Assembly: GCF_038002345.1 (NCBI RefSeq)
Contig: NZ_JBBOCJ010000001.1
Span: 6,572,001 to 6,636,000 of the forward strand
From: Paenibacillus sp. FSL M7-0420
Lineage (GTDB): Bacteria; Bacillota; Bacilli; Paenibacillales; Paenibacillaceae
Length of the DNA: 64,000 nucleotides
Reading direction: 5' to 3'
The notes beneath the pieces were generated by a model. The model saw only the letters and a program-made list of their open reading frames with translations, made no database searches and was not told where the DNA came from. Made by a program: the position numbers and the translations under genes. Each line of letters opens with the position of its first letter. The first letter of the stretch is position 1. Positions 1 to 9,859 of the stretch are shown here, one piece after another.

Positions 1-344
1 CATGAGAGTACACGTGAAAAAGGATATATGTACTTAGGCATGTACACCTTATTTATTAATGAAGCATTTTGTATAATGCATGTCATTGCCTGAGACGTCG
101 CTTCAGACATAAAATTAAATATTACAATACCACTAAGTAAATAAACAGCATAATTAGGTATATCAAAGCGGAATAAAGTTGAAAATACCATATATTGAAC
201 AGTCATAATCAAAAGCGGATTTAACAGACTCCACAGGACACCAAGAACAGATCTTCTATACTTTGTTTTAAAATCTCTTTCCACTAATTGTGCAAGAAGA
301 AAACCATATTTTTTATAATAGGTTAAACCAGTATTTTTAAGCAC
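1..344 (-). CDS. ABC-2 type polysaccharide export permease, N-terminal part only
   Basis: Reading the minus strand from a GTG at 344 gives about 114 codons without a stop that run off the window edge. A GGGGG ribosome site lies just upstream. The start has a short cytoplasmic arm with the motif RDFKTKYRRSVLGVLWSLL, which is typical of Wzm/TagG/RfbA-type permeases that move undecaprenyl-linked polysaccharide or teichoic acid out of the cell with an ATPase partner. Two hydrophobic segments follow. The gene sits 57 bp downstream of a glycosyltransferase on the same strand, so both probably belong to one surface-glycan operon. The C-terminal two thirds and the ATPase lie outside the window. The family call is fairly safe; the substrate is unknown. 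Confidence 0.8.
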   Translation of the reverse strand, partial: MLKNTGLTYYKKYGFLLAQLVERDFKTKYRRSVLGVLWSLLNPLLIMTVQYMVFSTLFRFDIPNYAVYLLSGIVIFNFMSEATSQAMTCIIQNASLINKVYMPKYIYPFSRVLS

Positions 345-401
345 CTAAATCCCCCATAACCTTTTTTATATCCATCTTTTATATCCATCCTTTAATCTTC
401 A

Positions 402-1322
402 TTAAATGTATCCGATAACAATAAGAATTTTAAACCATAAATTTTCAATCGAGCCTTGTCTATGAAGCTTGCTTTTTTTAAGATATTTTAAACTCCTAAG
501 CAAATTATTTCTTGGTTCTAAAAAAAGCTTAAGCTGTTCTTTTACATCATCCTTTATCTCATGCTCATAACATCGCCAAAACTCTAAGGCCTGATGATAC
601 AGAATCCTACTTTTTTTATTAGAAGAGTAACTTCGGTATTTTCGAAGTATTAAGTCCTTTATTGATTTATTTCCCCCAATTAGGTTTTTCTCATGTTGCC
701 TGTATAACACTGAAGGTGAAGAATCATAAATCACCTCTCCTAATGCAGAAATACATAAATAAAACCACCAGTCATGCATAATAATATTTTTTTCTACTGG
801 ATTCTTTGAAAGGAGCATCTCTCTAGCAACTTTATTAATGGTGATGGTAGTGCCTACTGCAATATTCTCTATCAATGCATTATAAAAAAGCAGTTTCTTG
901 GCCGGGGGAGGTGGCCATACTTTAATTATTCCCAAATTAGAATCCGTTAGATACGTTGAAGTGAAATGCATTAGAGGTTCATTCTCAACTAGTTTATTCA
1001 AAGTGTTAACAGCTTTCTCAACTTTGTGTGGTAACCAAACATCATCTTGATCACAAAATGCATAAAACGAATGTCCGCTTTCTGCCTCTTCTAATAAGAA
1101 GCGAAAACTGCTAATAACGCCGATGTTATGTCCTTTTATTAACCTTACCCTTTCTGGATATTTCAATGTATATATTCTAATTTTTTCCACTGTTTGGTCT
1201 CGAGAACCATCATCTCTTATCAGTATACTTAGATCCTCATAGCTTTGATTCAGAATGCTTTCTATTTGTTCAACAATGTATTGTTCACCATTATAAGTTG
1301 ATAATAATACTTGAACATGCAA
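402..1322 (-). CDS. Family 2 glycosyltransferase, rhamnosyltransferase-like
   Basis: The 306-residue protein opens with the GT2 Rossmann signature (VLLSTYNGEQYIVEQIESIL), a DDGS motif at residues 37-40 for the nucleotide and a DQDD metal site at 91-94. No strong transmembrane span is seen in the catalytic half. GT2 enzymes transfer a sugar from a nucleotide donor to a growing glycan at the cytoplasmic membrane face. The closest general look is to rhamnosyltransferases of O-antigen and cell-wall glycan clusters, but donor and acceptor cannot be read from sequence. A GGCGG site precedes the ATG at about 11 bases. It lies upstream of the ABC export permease on the same strand. Codon use is AT-rich compared with everything after 1.5 kb. 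Confidence 0.85.
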   Translation of the reverse strand: MHVQVLLSTYNGEQYIVEQIESILNQSYEDLSILIRDDGSRDQTVEKIRIYTLKYPERVRLIKGHNIGVISSFRFLLEEAESGHSFYAFCDQDDVWLPHKVEKAVNTLNKLVENEPLMHFTSTYLTDSNLGIIKVWPPPPAKKLLFYNALIENIAVGTTITINKVAREMLLSKNPVEKNIIMHDWWFYLCISALGEVIYDSSPSVLYRQHEKNLIGGNKSIKDLILRKYRSYSSNKKSRILYHQALEFWRCYEHEIKDDVKEQLKLFLEPRNNLLRSLKYLKKSKLHRQGSIENLWFKILIVIGYI

Positions 1323-1489
1323 TAAGATTACCGCCTTTTACTCCTAATTCTCTGAAACCCGTAAATAATAATTAAGTTAGTCCACATATTTATTTCAAAT
1401 ATCAAAATCAAGTTACGATGGTAACTAGCTCCTTTGCCAACTCATATGCTAAAATATCCTCGTACCTACAGATAAAGGAGATTAAAAAC

Positions 1490-3949
1490 GTGTCGAAACC
1501 AGTATACGGTAAAAATGCGGTTCAGTCGAGAAATGTTGAAAAGATATCCAGTTACATATGGGCGTTAGCGATAGGGTTTATTGTTTTTTTGGTCTGGGCC
1601 CCGTTTCAAGTAGGATTATTTAATGGGCAGCAGATTGACTTTGAGAAGCCGGTCTATGTGTCTTCACTCCTAAGCAGCCTGTTGCTGCTGGTGTGGGTAG
1701 GCCTATACTTCACCAAGTTCAGACTGGAGGGACAGCGTGATGCGCTGGCTGTGGCCTCGCTGCTGTTGCCTGCTACCTACGCGTTGTCGCTTATTGGCGC
1801 TGCTTCACATTATATGGCGATGAATCTGCTGTTTGTACAGAGCATGTATGTCGCAATATTCATTATAGCGTTATATTTGCTCCAGCAAAAGCAACTAAAT
1901 GTTGTCATTCAAAATGCTATTCTAGCGATTGCTTATTTCATCGTCGGTTTCGGTCTGCTGAACTGGCTTGGCAGTTGGAAATTCGCTGGGGGGCTGATCG
2001 GCTGGTTTTCCAATACGGTGCGTGGTGGTAAATACTTGGATGCAGTCATGACGGACTCTAACGGGCTGCGTCTGACCTCCATTTTCCAGTATGCCAATAC
2101 TTATGCGGCCTTCCTGATGGCCTTCCTGTTCGTAGCGGTGTTTGCCCTGGTACGCTCCAAAAAGTGGTACGGCACACTAACGCACAGCTTCATGCTGGTA
2201 CCGATTATTGTATCTCTGCTGCTGACCTTGTCCCGTGGGGGACTTGTCATGCTGCCTGTAGTGTTCATCCTGCTCCTGTTGTTCCTGAAGCCTGCACAGC
2301 AGATTCTCTGGATTATTCATCTTGCCCTGTCTGGCCTCGCGGCTCTGCTGGTTACTAACCCACTGACTACACTTGGAACAGAGCTAAATACTACGTACTC
2401 CTCATCAGCAGCACTTAAGGCTTGGGCCTATCTGATTGGGGCCTCGGCAGTCGTTGCTGCTTTGGGCTGGGTGATCCAAAGATTTGCGGCGCCATGGCTG
2501 CATGGGAAGCTGGGGGGCTCAGAAACCCGCAAATTCACAGGATTATGGATTCCTCTCGGTTCACTCGTGGCTGTAGCTGTTGTTGCTTTCCTGCTGATTG
2601 GGACAGGCTTGAAAAGTGTTTTACCGGATAATATTGAGACACGGCTGGAGAACATTAACTTCAAGCAGCACAGTGTACTCGAACGCTTTACTTTCTATAA
2701 AGATGCTATGAAGGTAGTGAAGGATTATCCGATTCTCGGATCAGGCGGCGGCGGTTGGGCTTCCTTATATGAAGAGTACCAGAACAACCCTTATATAAGC
2801 CGTCAGGTTCATAACTTCTTCTTGCAGTATTTGATCGAAGTCGGGATTGTCGGATTCATTGTGTTTATGGGCTTTATCGGATATATTTTCTACAAATACA
2901 TCCGGGCATATCTGAAGCGGGACAAGGACGAGTTCAATAATGGATTCTTTTTCTACATCATTGCTCTATCCATTCTTGTTCACAGTCTGCTGGACTTTAA
3001 CATGAGTTACGCGTTCATGGGGATTCTGGTCTTCATCGGCTTGGCTGGTATGGGTGCTGTGATGGAGAACAAACCGCTCCGCCAGAGCTGGAATAAAGCC
3101 GGGATTCGCATGGGGTACATGGCTGTCCTGAGCATCGGGACGATATTCCTGCTGTTCCTGTCGATCAGCTACATCGGGTCCAGTAACGCTGCGCTCAAAG
3201 GCAAAAACTTAGTTTCCGTGAGTACTTCCTATGAGGAGATCAAAACTCCGTTGGTCAAAGCATTAGATGCCCGTCCGTACCATCCGGAAGCAGCATTATA
3301 CTTGTCCACTCTTGACATGCAGGTATTCAAGCAAACTCAAGATGAGCAGTATCTGGCTGAAGCGTCCAATGTGTTGACGCGCGCTTTGAAAGATGAGCCG
3401 TATAACAAAAATCTATTGGCTCAGTTGGCAAGCTATTACGATCTGAAGGGCCAACCAGATATGGCACTGGCAGTATACAGTGACAATGCTTACAAGTTCA
3501 ACTGGGATATCACCTGGTATGAGTCATTGATTAACCGTGCTCAGACGCTTGTTGCGGCAGCTAGTGAGCAGAAGGATGATGCCAAGAAACAGGAATACCT
3601 CACCGCCGGACTGAATGCATATAAGCATGTTGAGGATGGTGTGGAGCATCTGAAAACTTTACCACCAGAACAAATGCAAGGCCGTCCTTTCTCTGTTACT
3701 CCTGCCATTGCACTAAATGTGGGTAAGCTACAGGTTATCTCAGGACAAAATGATGTAGCTGCTGCTACTTTGAAACTTGGATTGACTGAAGATTACAGTG
3801 ATACCACTAACCGCGAGGTAGCCCGCTGGTACTTAGCAGCACTAAAAAAAGCAGGAGCAGTAGTAGATCAGCCAATCTATGACAAGCTGGTTGCCGCTGA
3901 TCCGGCTGAGGCTGCAGCCATTGAGGCGGTTGTGAATACGCAGTACTGA
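1490..3949 (+). CDS. O-antigen ligase/polymerase-like membrane protein (Wzy_C) with repeat tail
   Basis: The reading frame is open from an ATG at 1418, but that ATG has no ribosome site. A GTG at 1490 lies 9 bases after AAAGGAG (1474-1480), so I choose 1490, giving 819 residues. The first ~550 residues hold a dozen or so membrane helices. A long extracytoplasmic loop then carries the O-antigen ligase/polymerase pattern ERFTFYKDAMKVVKDYPILG followed by GSGGGGWASLYEEYQ and a conserved QVHNFFLQYLIEVG. The last ~200 residues after the final helix are soluble and helical with TPR-like periodicity (PYHPEAALYLSTL, EPYNKNLLAQLASYY). Proteins of this kind polymerise or ligate lipid-linked glycan on the outer membrane face. 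It points away from the neighbouring glycan genes and ends at a strong terminator. Confidence 0.85.
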   Translation: MSKPVYGKNAVQSRNVEKISSYIWALAIGFIVFLVWAPFQVGLFNGQQIDFEKPVYVSSLLSSLLLLVWVGLYFTKFRLEGQRDALAVASLLLPATYALSLIGAASHYMAMNLLFVQSMYVAIFIIALYLLQQKQLNVVIQNAILAIAYFIVGFGLLNWLGSWKFAGGLIGWFSNTVRGGKYLDAVMTDSNGLRLTSIFQYANTYAAFLMAFLFVAVFALVRSKKWYGTLTHSFMLVPIIVSLLLTLSRGGLVMLPVVFILLLLFLKPAQQILWIIHLALSGLAALLVTNPLTTLGTELNTTYSSSAALKAWAYLIGASAVVAALGWVIQRFAAPWLHGKLGGSETRKFTGLWIPLGSLVAVAVVAFLLIGTGLKSVLPDNIETRLENINFKQHSVLERFTFYKDAMKVVKDYPILGSGGGGWASLYEEYQNNPYISRQVHNFFLQYLIEVGIVGFIVFMGFIGYIFYKYIRAYLKRDKDEFNNGFFFYIIALSILVHSLLDFNMSYAFMGILVFIGLAGMGAVMENKPLRQSWNKAGIRMGYMAVLSIGTIFLLFLSISYIGSSNAALKGKNLVSVSTSYEEIKTPLVKALDARPYHPEAALYLSTLDMQVFKQTQDEQYLAEASNVLTRALKDEPYNKNLLAQLASYYDLKGQPDMALAVYSDNAYKFNWDITWYESLINRAQTLVAAASEQKDDAKKQEYLTAGLNAYKHVEDGVEHLKTLPPEQMQGRPFSVTPAIALNVGKLQVISGQNDVAAATLKLGLTEDYSDTTNREVARWYLAALKKAGAVVDQPIYDKLVAADPAEAAAIEAVVNTQY

Positions 3950-3978
3950 TCGCAATAACAGAACAGATATAGAAAAAA

Positions 3979-4014
3979 GCGGCTTACTGTCTGAGTACAG
4001 TGAGCCGCCTTTTA
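3979..4014. terminator. Bidirectional intrinsic terminator
   Basis: A 12-bp stem (GCGGCTTACTGT with ACAGTGAGCCGC, one G-T wobble) closes a 6-base loop and is followed by CTTTTATTAT on the plus strand and preceded by AAAAAA. It sits between the convergent Wzy-like gene and galU and can serve both. Confidence 0.85.
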
Positions 4015-4069
4015 TTATGATTTAAGTGAGATTGAATAAGAATACGTATGAAGATAAGCGCTAGTATCC

Positions 4070-4957
4070 TTATCTGCTAAACAGTCTCTCCTCGTTCTCG
4101 ATAACCTGCTTCAAATACTCCAACAGCCCTTCCTTGAGCTCCTCATGCTGAAGCGCGTAATGAATGCTTGTCTGGATAAAACCCATCTTCTCGCCGACGT
4201 CATGCCGTCTGCCTTCAAAGTCGTAAGCAATAATCCGCTCCACTTCGCTTAAGCGTGAGATAGCATCAGTAAGCTGAATCTCACCGCCTACCCCTACCTG
4301 CTGTTCACCCAGCATATCGAAGATACGTGGAGTCAGGATATAACGTCCCAGAATCGCCAGGTTGGATGGAGCGTCCTCACGCTTCGGCTTTTCTACAAGC
4401 CGGTTAGCTTTATAGACACGTTCAGCTAATTCAGATCCGTCCACTACCCCATAACGGGAAACCTCTTCCCAAGGCACCTGCTGGACACCCACAATGGAGG
4501 ATCTATATTGATCGTACACTTCAATCATCTGCTTGAGACAAGGCTTGTTCGACTCCACGATGTCATCCCCCAACAGCACTGCGAAGGGCTCGTTACCGAT
4601 GAACTTCCGTGCACACCAGATTGCGTGTCCGAGGCCACGGGGTTCTTTTTGGCGGATGTAGTGGATGTCGGCCATCTCGGAGGATTTGCGCACCGATTCC
4701 AGCAGCTCCCACTTCTGCTTCTCAGCCAGATTGAATTCCAGTTCGAATGAATTATCGAAATGGTCTTCGATTGCACGCTTGCCTTTACCTGTCACAATAA
4801 TAATATCTTCGATCCCGGAAGCTACTGCCTCCTCAACAATATATTGAATCGTGGGTTTGTCTACGATGGGCAGCATTTCTTTGGGCATCGCTTTGGTCGC
4901 AGGCAGGAAGCGGGTTCCCAGACCGGCAGCGGGAATAATCGCTTTACGGATCTTCAT
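4070..4957 (-). CDS. galU: UTP-glucose-1-phosphate uridylyltransferase
   Basis: The 295-residue protein has the nucleotidyltransferase signature [20 protein letters not shown] at residues 10-29, then [14 protein letters not shown] and a central LGDDIVES metal-binding region, all classic for GalU/GtaB. It makes UDP-glucose from UTP and glucose-1-phosphate in the cytoplasm, the donor for glycolipid, teichoic acid and exopolysaccharide synthesis. Length matches B. subtilis GtaB. The ATG at 4957 is preceded by AAAGGAG at normal distance. It stands alone on the minus strand, facing the Wzy-like gene, which fits a general supply role for surface glycans. Confidence 0.95.
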   Translation of the reverse strand: MKIRKAIIPAAGLGTRFLPATKAMPKEMLPIVDKPTIQYIVEEAVASGIEDIIIVTGKGKRAIEDHFDNSFELEFNLAEKQKWELLESVRKSSEMADIHYIRQKEPRGLGHAIWCARKFIGNEPFAVLLGDDIVESNKPCLKQMIEVYDQYRSSIVGVQQVPWEEVSRYGVVDGSELAERVYKANRLVEKPKREDAPSNLAILGRYILTPRIFDMLGEQQVGVGGEIQLTDAISRLSEVERIIAYDFEGRRHDVGEKMGFIQTSIHYALQHEELKEGLLEYLKQVIENEERLFSR

Positions 4958-5144
4958 CTCATGGCTCCTTTAACAGATATACTCATAATCTCAATTATAA
5001 CAGTTCCTGCTGATTTTGGGCAGTATACTGAGGCAGAGACAAACAGGGACGAAGATCTCTGGGTGAACGCCCGGCGTTGACGTTCCCATTGGATGTTGAT
5101 ATAACAGCACTATACAGCACTTCCATTCGAAGAGGAGGGTATCC

Positions 5145-5978
5145 ATGTTAGACTTATCCAGTCCGGTATGGCAACAGCTTCACGGCCCTTTCGGCCCGGC
5201 TGAAGCGGTCCCCGGGTTACTGCAGCAGTTGCAGAAGGAGTATAGCACCGAGGTTAAAGATCAGCTGTACTGGGAGCACCTATTCCATCAGGACACGATC
5301 TACAGTAGCACTTATGCCGCGTTGCCTTATCTGGCGGAATTGGCCGGGCAGTCGGCTGATCCCGAAGTAAAATTGGACATCTACGTGACTTGCGGAATCT
5401 TCGTGGCAAATCAGCGGACAGTGAACAGCGGAAATCTACCTGCTGAATTTGCTCACCAGAACCCGCCGCTTGCTGAGGAACTTGTACGGGGGATTTATAC
5501 AGCCTACCTCATTGCTGTTGAGCATCTGGGCAAGCTATCAGAAGAAGTCTTCCGCTATGCAGAAGCGGCTCAAAAGGATGACCAGGAGAAGCGATACATC
5601 CTCGCTGCGGATGCTGCTTACCGGGGAGATCAGGCAGTAGCGGGTATATTGTTGACCTATTCGGAAGGCGATGAATACATGGTTGGATGCCCGAGCTGTT
5701 ATGAGGAAATGTATATTTGGCCGAATGAGAACAGCCTCGGGATGACCGCCTATTCTGACGACCCGGTATTCAACGGCAAGGAGAATGGTCAAGCCGTTAC
5801 GCCTTCCGTGCTTGGCAGCGTCAGTTCTGAAGACAGCCCGTTAGCACGCCTATGGCAAGCAGCTCATACCATCAAGAACGGTCAGCTGATGGAGCAACTG
5901 CCTTATCTCACCGGAAAGGTGAACTGCCCGGCCTGTGGTGAAGCTCTGGACATCTGGCCGGAGCTGTTGCCGTTGTAA
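5145..5978 (+). CDS. Unrecognised protein with helical-repeat-like N-terminus and two CPxC zinc-ribbon-like motifs
   Basis: I do not recognise this 277-residue protein. The ATG at 5145 follows GAGGAGGG at good spacing. Residues ~35-175 look like short helical repeats (HQDTIYSSTYAALPYLAEL and similar), resembling HEAT-like proteins found scattered in Gram-positive genomes. The C-terminal third holds two copies of a small motif, VGCPSCYEEMYIWPNE and VNCPACGEALDIWPE. The repeated CPxC...IWP pattern suggests that the four cysteines bind one metal ion across the two half-sites. No signal peptide or membrane segment is seen. It is a single gene between galU and the U32 gene. Function cannot be assigned; a protein-binding role is only a guess. 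Confidence 0.75.
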   Translation: MLDLSSPVWQQLHGPFGPAEAVPGLLQQLQKEYSTEVKDQLYWEHLFHQDTIYSSTYAALPYLAELAGQSADPEVKLDIYVTCGIFVANQRTVNSGNLPAEFAHQNPPLAEELVRGIYTAYLIAVEHLGKLSEEVFRYAEAAQKDDQEKRYILAADAAYRGDQAVAGILLTYSEGDEYMVGCPSCYEEMYIWPNENSLGMTAYSDDPVFNGKENGQAVTPSVLGSVSSEDSPLARLWQAAHTIKNGQLMEQLPYLTGKVNCPACGEALDIWPELLPL

Positions 5979-6171
5979 GAAAGAGCTGATGGGTAAAAGG
6001 TTTGGTTGGCCTGGATATTGTGGAGGATACAAAAACAGACCCGGAAGAATATCGGGAGCCATCTGGTTGGATGGCCCCGGTAACTGCCGGGCCTGTTATT
6101 ATGTCCTTAGCTGACTATGTGCGCGAAACGCCGAAAACAAGTCCACCCTCAGGGGAATGGGTCTTATACAC

Positions 6172-8691
6172 TTACTTCGCATTCACCAGTTGTCCGCGTG
6201 TAACCCCAAGCTGGTTTGTGGCCTTCAGGCTTTTCCAAACCTGGGTGCCGGAGATTTCACCACGCAGTGCGCGGCTGTAAAGGCTGATGACCTCTCCTAC
6301 CTGCTCTGGAGTTTCCTCCAGGAACTCTACACGGAAAGAAGCTACGCCTAGCTCACGGAAGTGATTCAGGTATTCTGCACCGGACTGCTCGACCGCGTTA
6401 TAGACGGTGTTGCGGCAGCCTTCGTCTACACGGACGGGATGGGACATGCCGATGCGGTCCTGCAAGGATGCACGCTGCTCCTCGCAAGGGCGGCCACAGT
6501 TCGTGTAATCTGTGCCTTCACTCATGAAGGTACAGTAGACACAGTGTTCGGTATGGAACATCGGCAGATGCTGATGGATGACCACCTCCATGCGGGAGGT
6601 GTCGCTGTGCCCGAGCAGATCAACCATCTGCTGGATGTTCAGGTCATATGACGGTGTCACCCTGTCACAACCGGCGTCCAGGAACAGGTCTACGGCTCTG
6701 TGATTGGCGATATTCAATGAGAAATCGCCGATCAGCCGGGGATGCGCAGCCTCCGGGTGCTCCATGCGGTGGCGCAGGTAATAATACAGCGCGCCGGTGT
6801 TGCGCACCAGCACAGCATCCGGCTGCAGCCGCAGGATGTTGGCATGGTAGCCGTTCTCGTTCGGCATATGGATGCGCGGGGTGGCCAGCGCAATGCTGGC
6901 CCCTGCTGCCCGCACAGCATCTACTGCCGCCGGGAACTGCTTGATGAACTCGAAATCGGCGTATATATTCGTTACGCCGGCTTCGAGCGCAGCCTGTACC
7001 TGCGGCAGGCTGCGGCACAGCGCGGTGAGCTCCGCTTCACCGCTGCCCGCTGCGGCGCCCCTGCGGGAGGTGCCGCCGTAGACCTCAACCTCCCGTTTCA
7101 CATACACGGGAGGCTTCGGGCGCTCGCCCGCAAGCAGCTCCACCGCCTGACGGCGGATGCTGTTCAGCTCGCGCATGGGCACGATCACGTCGCCTTGCAG
7201 ATGCGACTCCAGCGCTTCAAGCTGGAACAGGGTCCCGCCCAGGCGGCCGAATTGTTCTTCCAGCAGCGCGGTATCCATCGGACGCTTCTGCGCTGTCTCC
7301 AGCGCGAGCTCCGAATCCACACGGACAGTGACGTTCTTCTGAACGTCTGTCCACCAGGTCGTCAGCTTCTCGCCTGCGCAGCCCTGCACCCGCACATGAA
7401 CCGGGAATACCCGGTACGGCTTCTCGGTCTCATACGACTGCCGCAGCGCCTTGTCGAGCGCCGGGTCGTTCGTCTTCCAGATGCGATCCCCCACATGCAG
7501 ACGGCGCAGATCTACGTCATTCCGGCCCGGAACGATGTCAATAATCCATCCTTCGCCTGCTTCGCCCTCAAGCTTGACGCCCTTGCGGCGCAGATCGTAG
7601 ATGCGGCCGCCTTCCTCCTTCTTCGTCGGATCTCCGGCGTCGAACACAATGCCGTCTCCACGTTTAAGCGGAGCATGAATGCGGCAGACCACGCCATCGC
7701 GCAGGATCTGCTCCACGGTGCCCAGATACACCCCCCGGCTCTTGGGGAAGGTGCCATCGACTAATTTCTTATTATTGGTACCTTCAAGGAAACCGTTCGT
7801 GAACCCGCGTGAGAAGCTCTGTTGCAGCTCACGCATATCCTCCTTCGAGGTAGGCGTCCAATTACCCTCAAAATACTTATCGATCGCCTTACGGTACTTA
7901 CTGACCACATTAGCGACATACTCCGGGGTTTTGAGCCGGCCTTCGATTTTGAACGAAGTCACTCCGGCTTCAATCAGCTCCGGCATCAGGTCGATGGCGG
8001 CAAGATCCTTCGGCGACAACAGATAAGTCACATCGCCCATCGGCTTCACTTCACCGTCAATCATCAGATCATACGGCAGACGGCAAGCCTGAGCGCATTC
8101 CCCGCGGTTCGCCGAGCGGCCGCCCCACATTTCGGAGGTCAGACACTGGCCCGAATACGACACGCAGAGCGCACCATGCACGAATACCTCCATCGGCAGA
8201 CGGGCTTGCTCGCCAATCGTGCGGATCTGCTTCAGATTATTTTCACGGCCGAGGACGACGCGTTCCAGCCCCCATGGCTTCGTGAATTCCACCGCTTCCG
8301 GCGAGGTAATCGTCATCTGCGTAGAACCATGAATCGGGAAGTCCGGCGAGATCTCGCGGATCATCTTCACCAGCCCCAGGTCCTGAACAATAACGGCATC
8401 CACACCCGCATCCACGCAGGCATCAATCAGTCCCTTGGCATCCGGCAGCTCATTCTCGAACACCAGTATATTAAAGGTCAGGAACCCCTTCACTCCATAG
8501 CTGTGCAGAAACGCCATAATCTCCGGCAGCTCGTCCATCCGGAAGTTGTTCGCTCTGGCCCGTGCATTAAATTTCTCTACGCCAAAAAAGACAGCATCCG
8601 CCCCGTTCGCCACCGCCGCACGCATGCAGTCCCAATCTCCCGCCGGAGCCAGCAGCTCTACGTCTTCTCTGCGTATTCCTTGCTCTTTCAT
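6172..8691 (-). CDS. U32-family protein (RlhA/YdcP-like, long form)
   Basis: The 839-residue protein begins DVELLAPAGDWDCMRAAVANG, the hallmark start of peptidase U32 family proteins, and continues with GADAVFFGVEKFNARARANN and EVFVHGALCVSYSGQCLTSE. Cysteines cluster around residues 180-210 (GQCLTSE..GECAQACRLPY) and again near the C-terminus (CVYCTF, NCGRPCEEQ), as expected for an iron-sulfur-type centre. E. coli RlhA of this family hydroxylates C2501 of 23S rRNA; the longer version with a central and duplicated C-terminal part is common in Firmicutes. A 23S rRNA modification role is inferred from family, not shown here. GGGAGGA precedes the ATG by about 5 bases. It is transcribed alone, divergently from rfbA. 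Confidence 0.85.
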   Translation of the reverse strand: MKEQGIRREDVELLAPAGDWDCMRAAVANGADAVFFGVEKFNARARANNFRMDELPEIMAFLHSYGVKGFLTFNILVFENELPDAKGLIDACVDAGVDAVIVQDLGLVKMIREISPDFPIHGSTQMTITSPEAVEFTKPWGLERVVLGRENNLKQIRTIGEQARLPMEVFVHGALCVSYSGQCLTSEMWGGRSANRGECAQACRLPYDLMIDGEVKPMGDVTYLLSPKDLAAIDLMPELIEAGVTSFKIEGRLKTPEYVANVVSKYRKAIDKYFEGNWTPTSKEDMRELQQSFSRGFTNGFLEGTNNKKLVDGTFPKSRGVYLGTVEQILRDGVVCRIHAPLKRGDGIVFDAGDPTKKEEGGRIYDLRRKGVKLEGEAGEGWIIDIVPGRNDVDLRRLHVGDRIWKTNDPALDKALRQSYETEKPYRVFPVHVRVQGCAGEKLTTWWTDVQKNVTVRVDSELALETAQKRPMDTALLEEQFGRLGGTLFQLEALESHLQGDVIVPMRELNSIRRQAVELLAGERPKPPVYVKREVEVYGGTSRRGAAAGSGEAELTALCRSLPQVQAALEAGVTNIYADFEFIKQFPAAVDAVRAAGASIALATPRIHMPNENGYHANILRLQPDAVLVRNTGALYYYLRHRMEHPEAAHPRLIGDFSLNIANHRAVDLFLDAGCDRVTPSYDLNIQQMVDLLGHSDTSRMEVVIHQHLPMFHTEHCVYCTFMSEGTDYTNCGRPCEEQRASLQDRIGMSHPVRVDEGCRNTVYNAVEQSGAEYLNHFRELGVASFRVEFLEETPEQVGEVISLYSRALRGEISGTQVWKSLKATNQLGVTRGQLVNAK

Positions 8692-8959
8692 TTATATCCT
8701 CCCAAACCGCCTGATGGCGGGTCATTTACAGCTTTTTAACTTATTAATTGTATCAAATATCACAGCTGTCTGCCAGTAAAATAGAAACACTTGGATTTTG
8801 CTTTCCATAAGATTCTATTTTAAAATAGTCCAGAAGCTCCTGCTTTAATAGACAAATGAAGAAGAACCTGCGTAAAATATGAATAGAAAAGATTAAATAC
8901 GCAAAAGATCTCACGGTTCCCAATATTTATATACAGTAAAAGGAGAGTCGAAACCCATC

Positions 8960-9838
8960 ATGAAAGGCATTATTCTTGCGGGAGGAAGCGGCACCCGCCT
9001 TTATCCACTGACAATGGTTACCAGTAAACAATTACTGCCGGTCTATGATAAACCCATGATCTATTATCCGCTGTCCACATTAATGCTGGCAGGCATCAAA
9101 GAAATTCTTATCATTTCTACCGCTGAGGATACACCGCGCTTTGAAAATTTACTTGGCGACGGCTCCCAGTTCGGAATCTCGTTGCAATATAAGATTCAGC
9201 CGAGTCCGGACGGGCTGGCGCAGGCTTTTATTCTGGGGGAAGACTTTATCGGGGAAGACTCCGTAGCTATGGTTCTCGGAGATAATATATATTACGGCAA
9301 CGGTATGACCAAGATGTTGAAGCAAGCTGCCGATAAAACAAGCGGGGCGACTGTATTCGGCTATCATGTTCCCGATCCCGAACGTTTTGGTGTAGTGGAA
9401 TTTGACGGAGACGGCAAGGTCCTCAGCATCGAAGAGAAACCGGAGCATCCAAAATCCAATTATGCGGTTACCGGCCTTTATTTTTATGACAACCGGGTAA
9501 TTTCTATTGCTAAGGAAGTCAAGCCTTCACACCGTGGCGAGCTGGAAATCACTTCGATTAATGAAGCCTATCTGAAGCTGGGCGAGCTGGATGTTGCCCT
9601 GCTGGGACGCGGGTTTACCTGGCTAGATACCGGAACTCACCAGAGTCTGGTGGATGCCACCAACTTCGTCAGAACCATTGAAGACCATCAAGGGATCAAA
9701 ATCTCCGCACCCGAAGAAATTGCTTATATCAATGGCTGGATTACCAAGGAACATCTCCTGGAATGCGGACATAAGCTGAGCAAGACCGGATACGGCCAAT
9801 ATTTAATTAAGGTCGCTACAGGTAAAATCCAATTTTAA
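8960..9838 (+). CDS. rfbA: Glucose-1-phosphate thymidylyltransferase
   Basis: The 292-residue protein starts [18 protein letters not shown], the sugar-nucleotidyltransferase signature in its RmlA form, and contains [25 protein letters not shown] and a late [10 protein letters not shown], all diagnostic for RmlA. It couples dTTP with glucose-1-phosphate to give dTDP-glucose, the first step towards dTDP-L-rhamnose. The length matches the family. AAAAGGAGAG lies 12 bases upstream of the ATG, a little far. rfbC follows after 21 bp, so they form one transcript; rfbB and rfbD for the middle and last steps are not in the window. Confidence 0.95.
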   Translation: MKGIILAGGSGTRLYPLTMVTSKQLLPVYDKPMIYYPLSTLMLAGIKEILIISTAEDTPRFENLLGDGSQFGISLQYKIQPSPDGLAQAFILGEDFIGEDSVAMVLGDNIYYGNGMTKMLKQAADKTSGATVFGYHVPDPERFGVVEFDGDGKVLSIEEKPEHPKSNYAVTGLYFYDNRVISIAKEVKPSHRGELEITSINEAYLKLGELDVALLGRGFTWLDTGTHQSLVDATNFVRTIEDHQGIKISAPEEIAYINGWITKEHLLECGHKLSKTGYGQYLIKVATGKIQF

Positions 9839-9859
9839 ACCATAGAAAGAGTGGATACG

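Noticed and set aside
6002..6280. 92-codon plus-strand frame after the CPxC gene
   Set aside because: Overlaps the conserved end of the U32 gene and has no ribosome site.
6361..8739. Several plus-strand frames opposite the U32 gene
   Set aside because: All lie within the conserved U32 coding sequence and show no domain signature.
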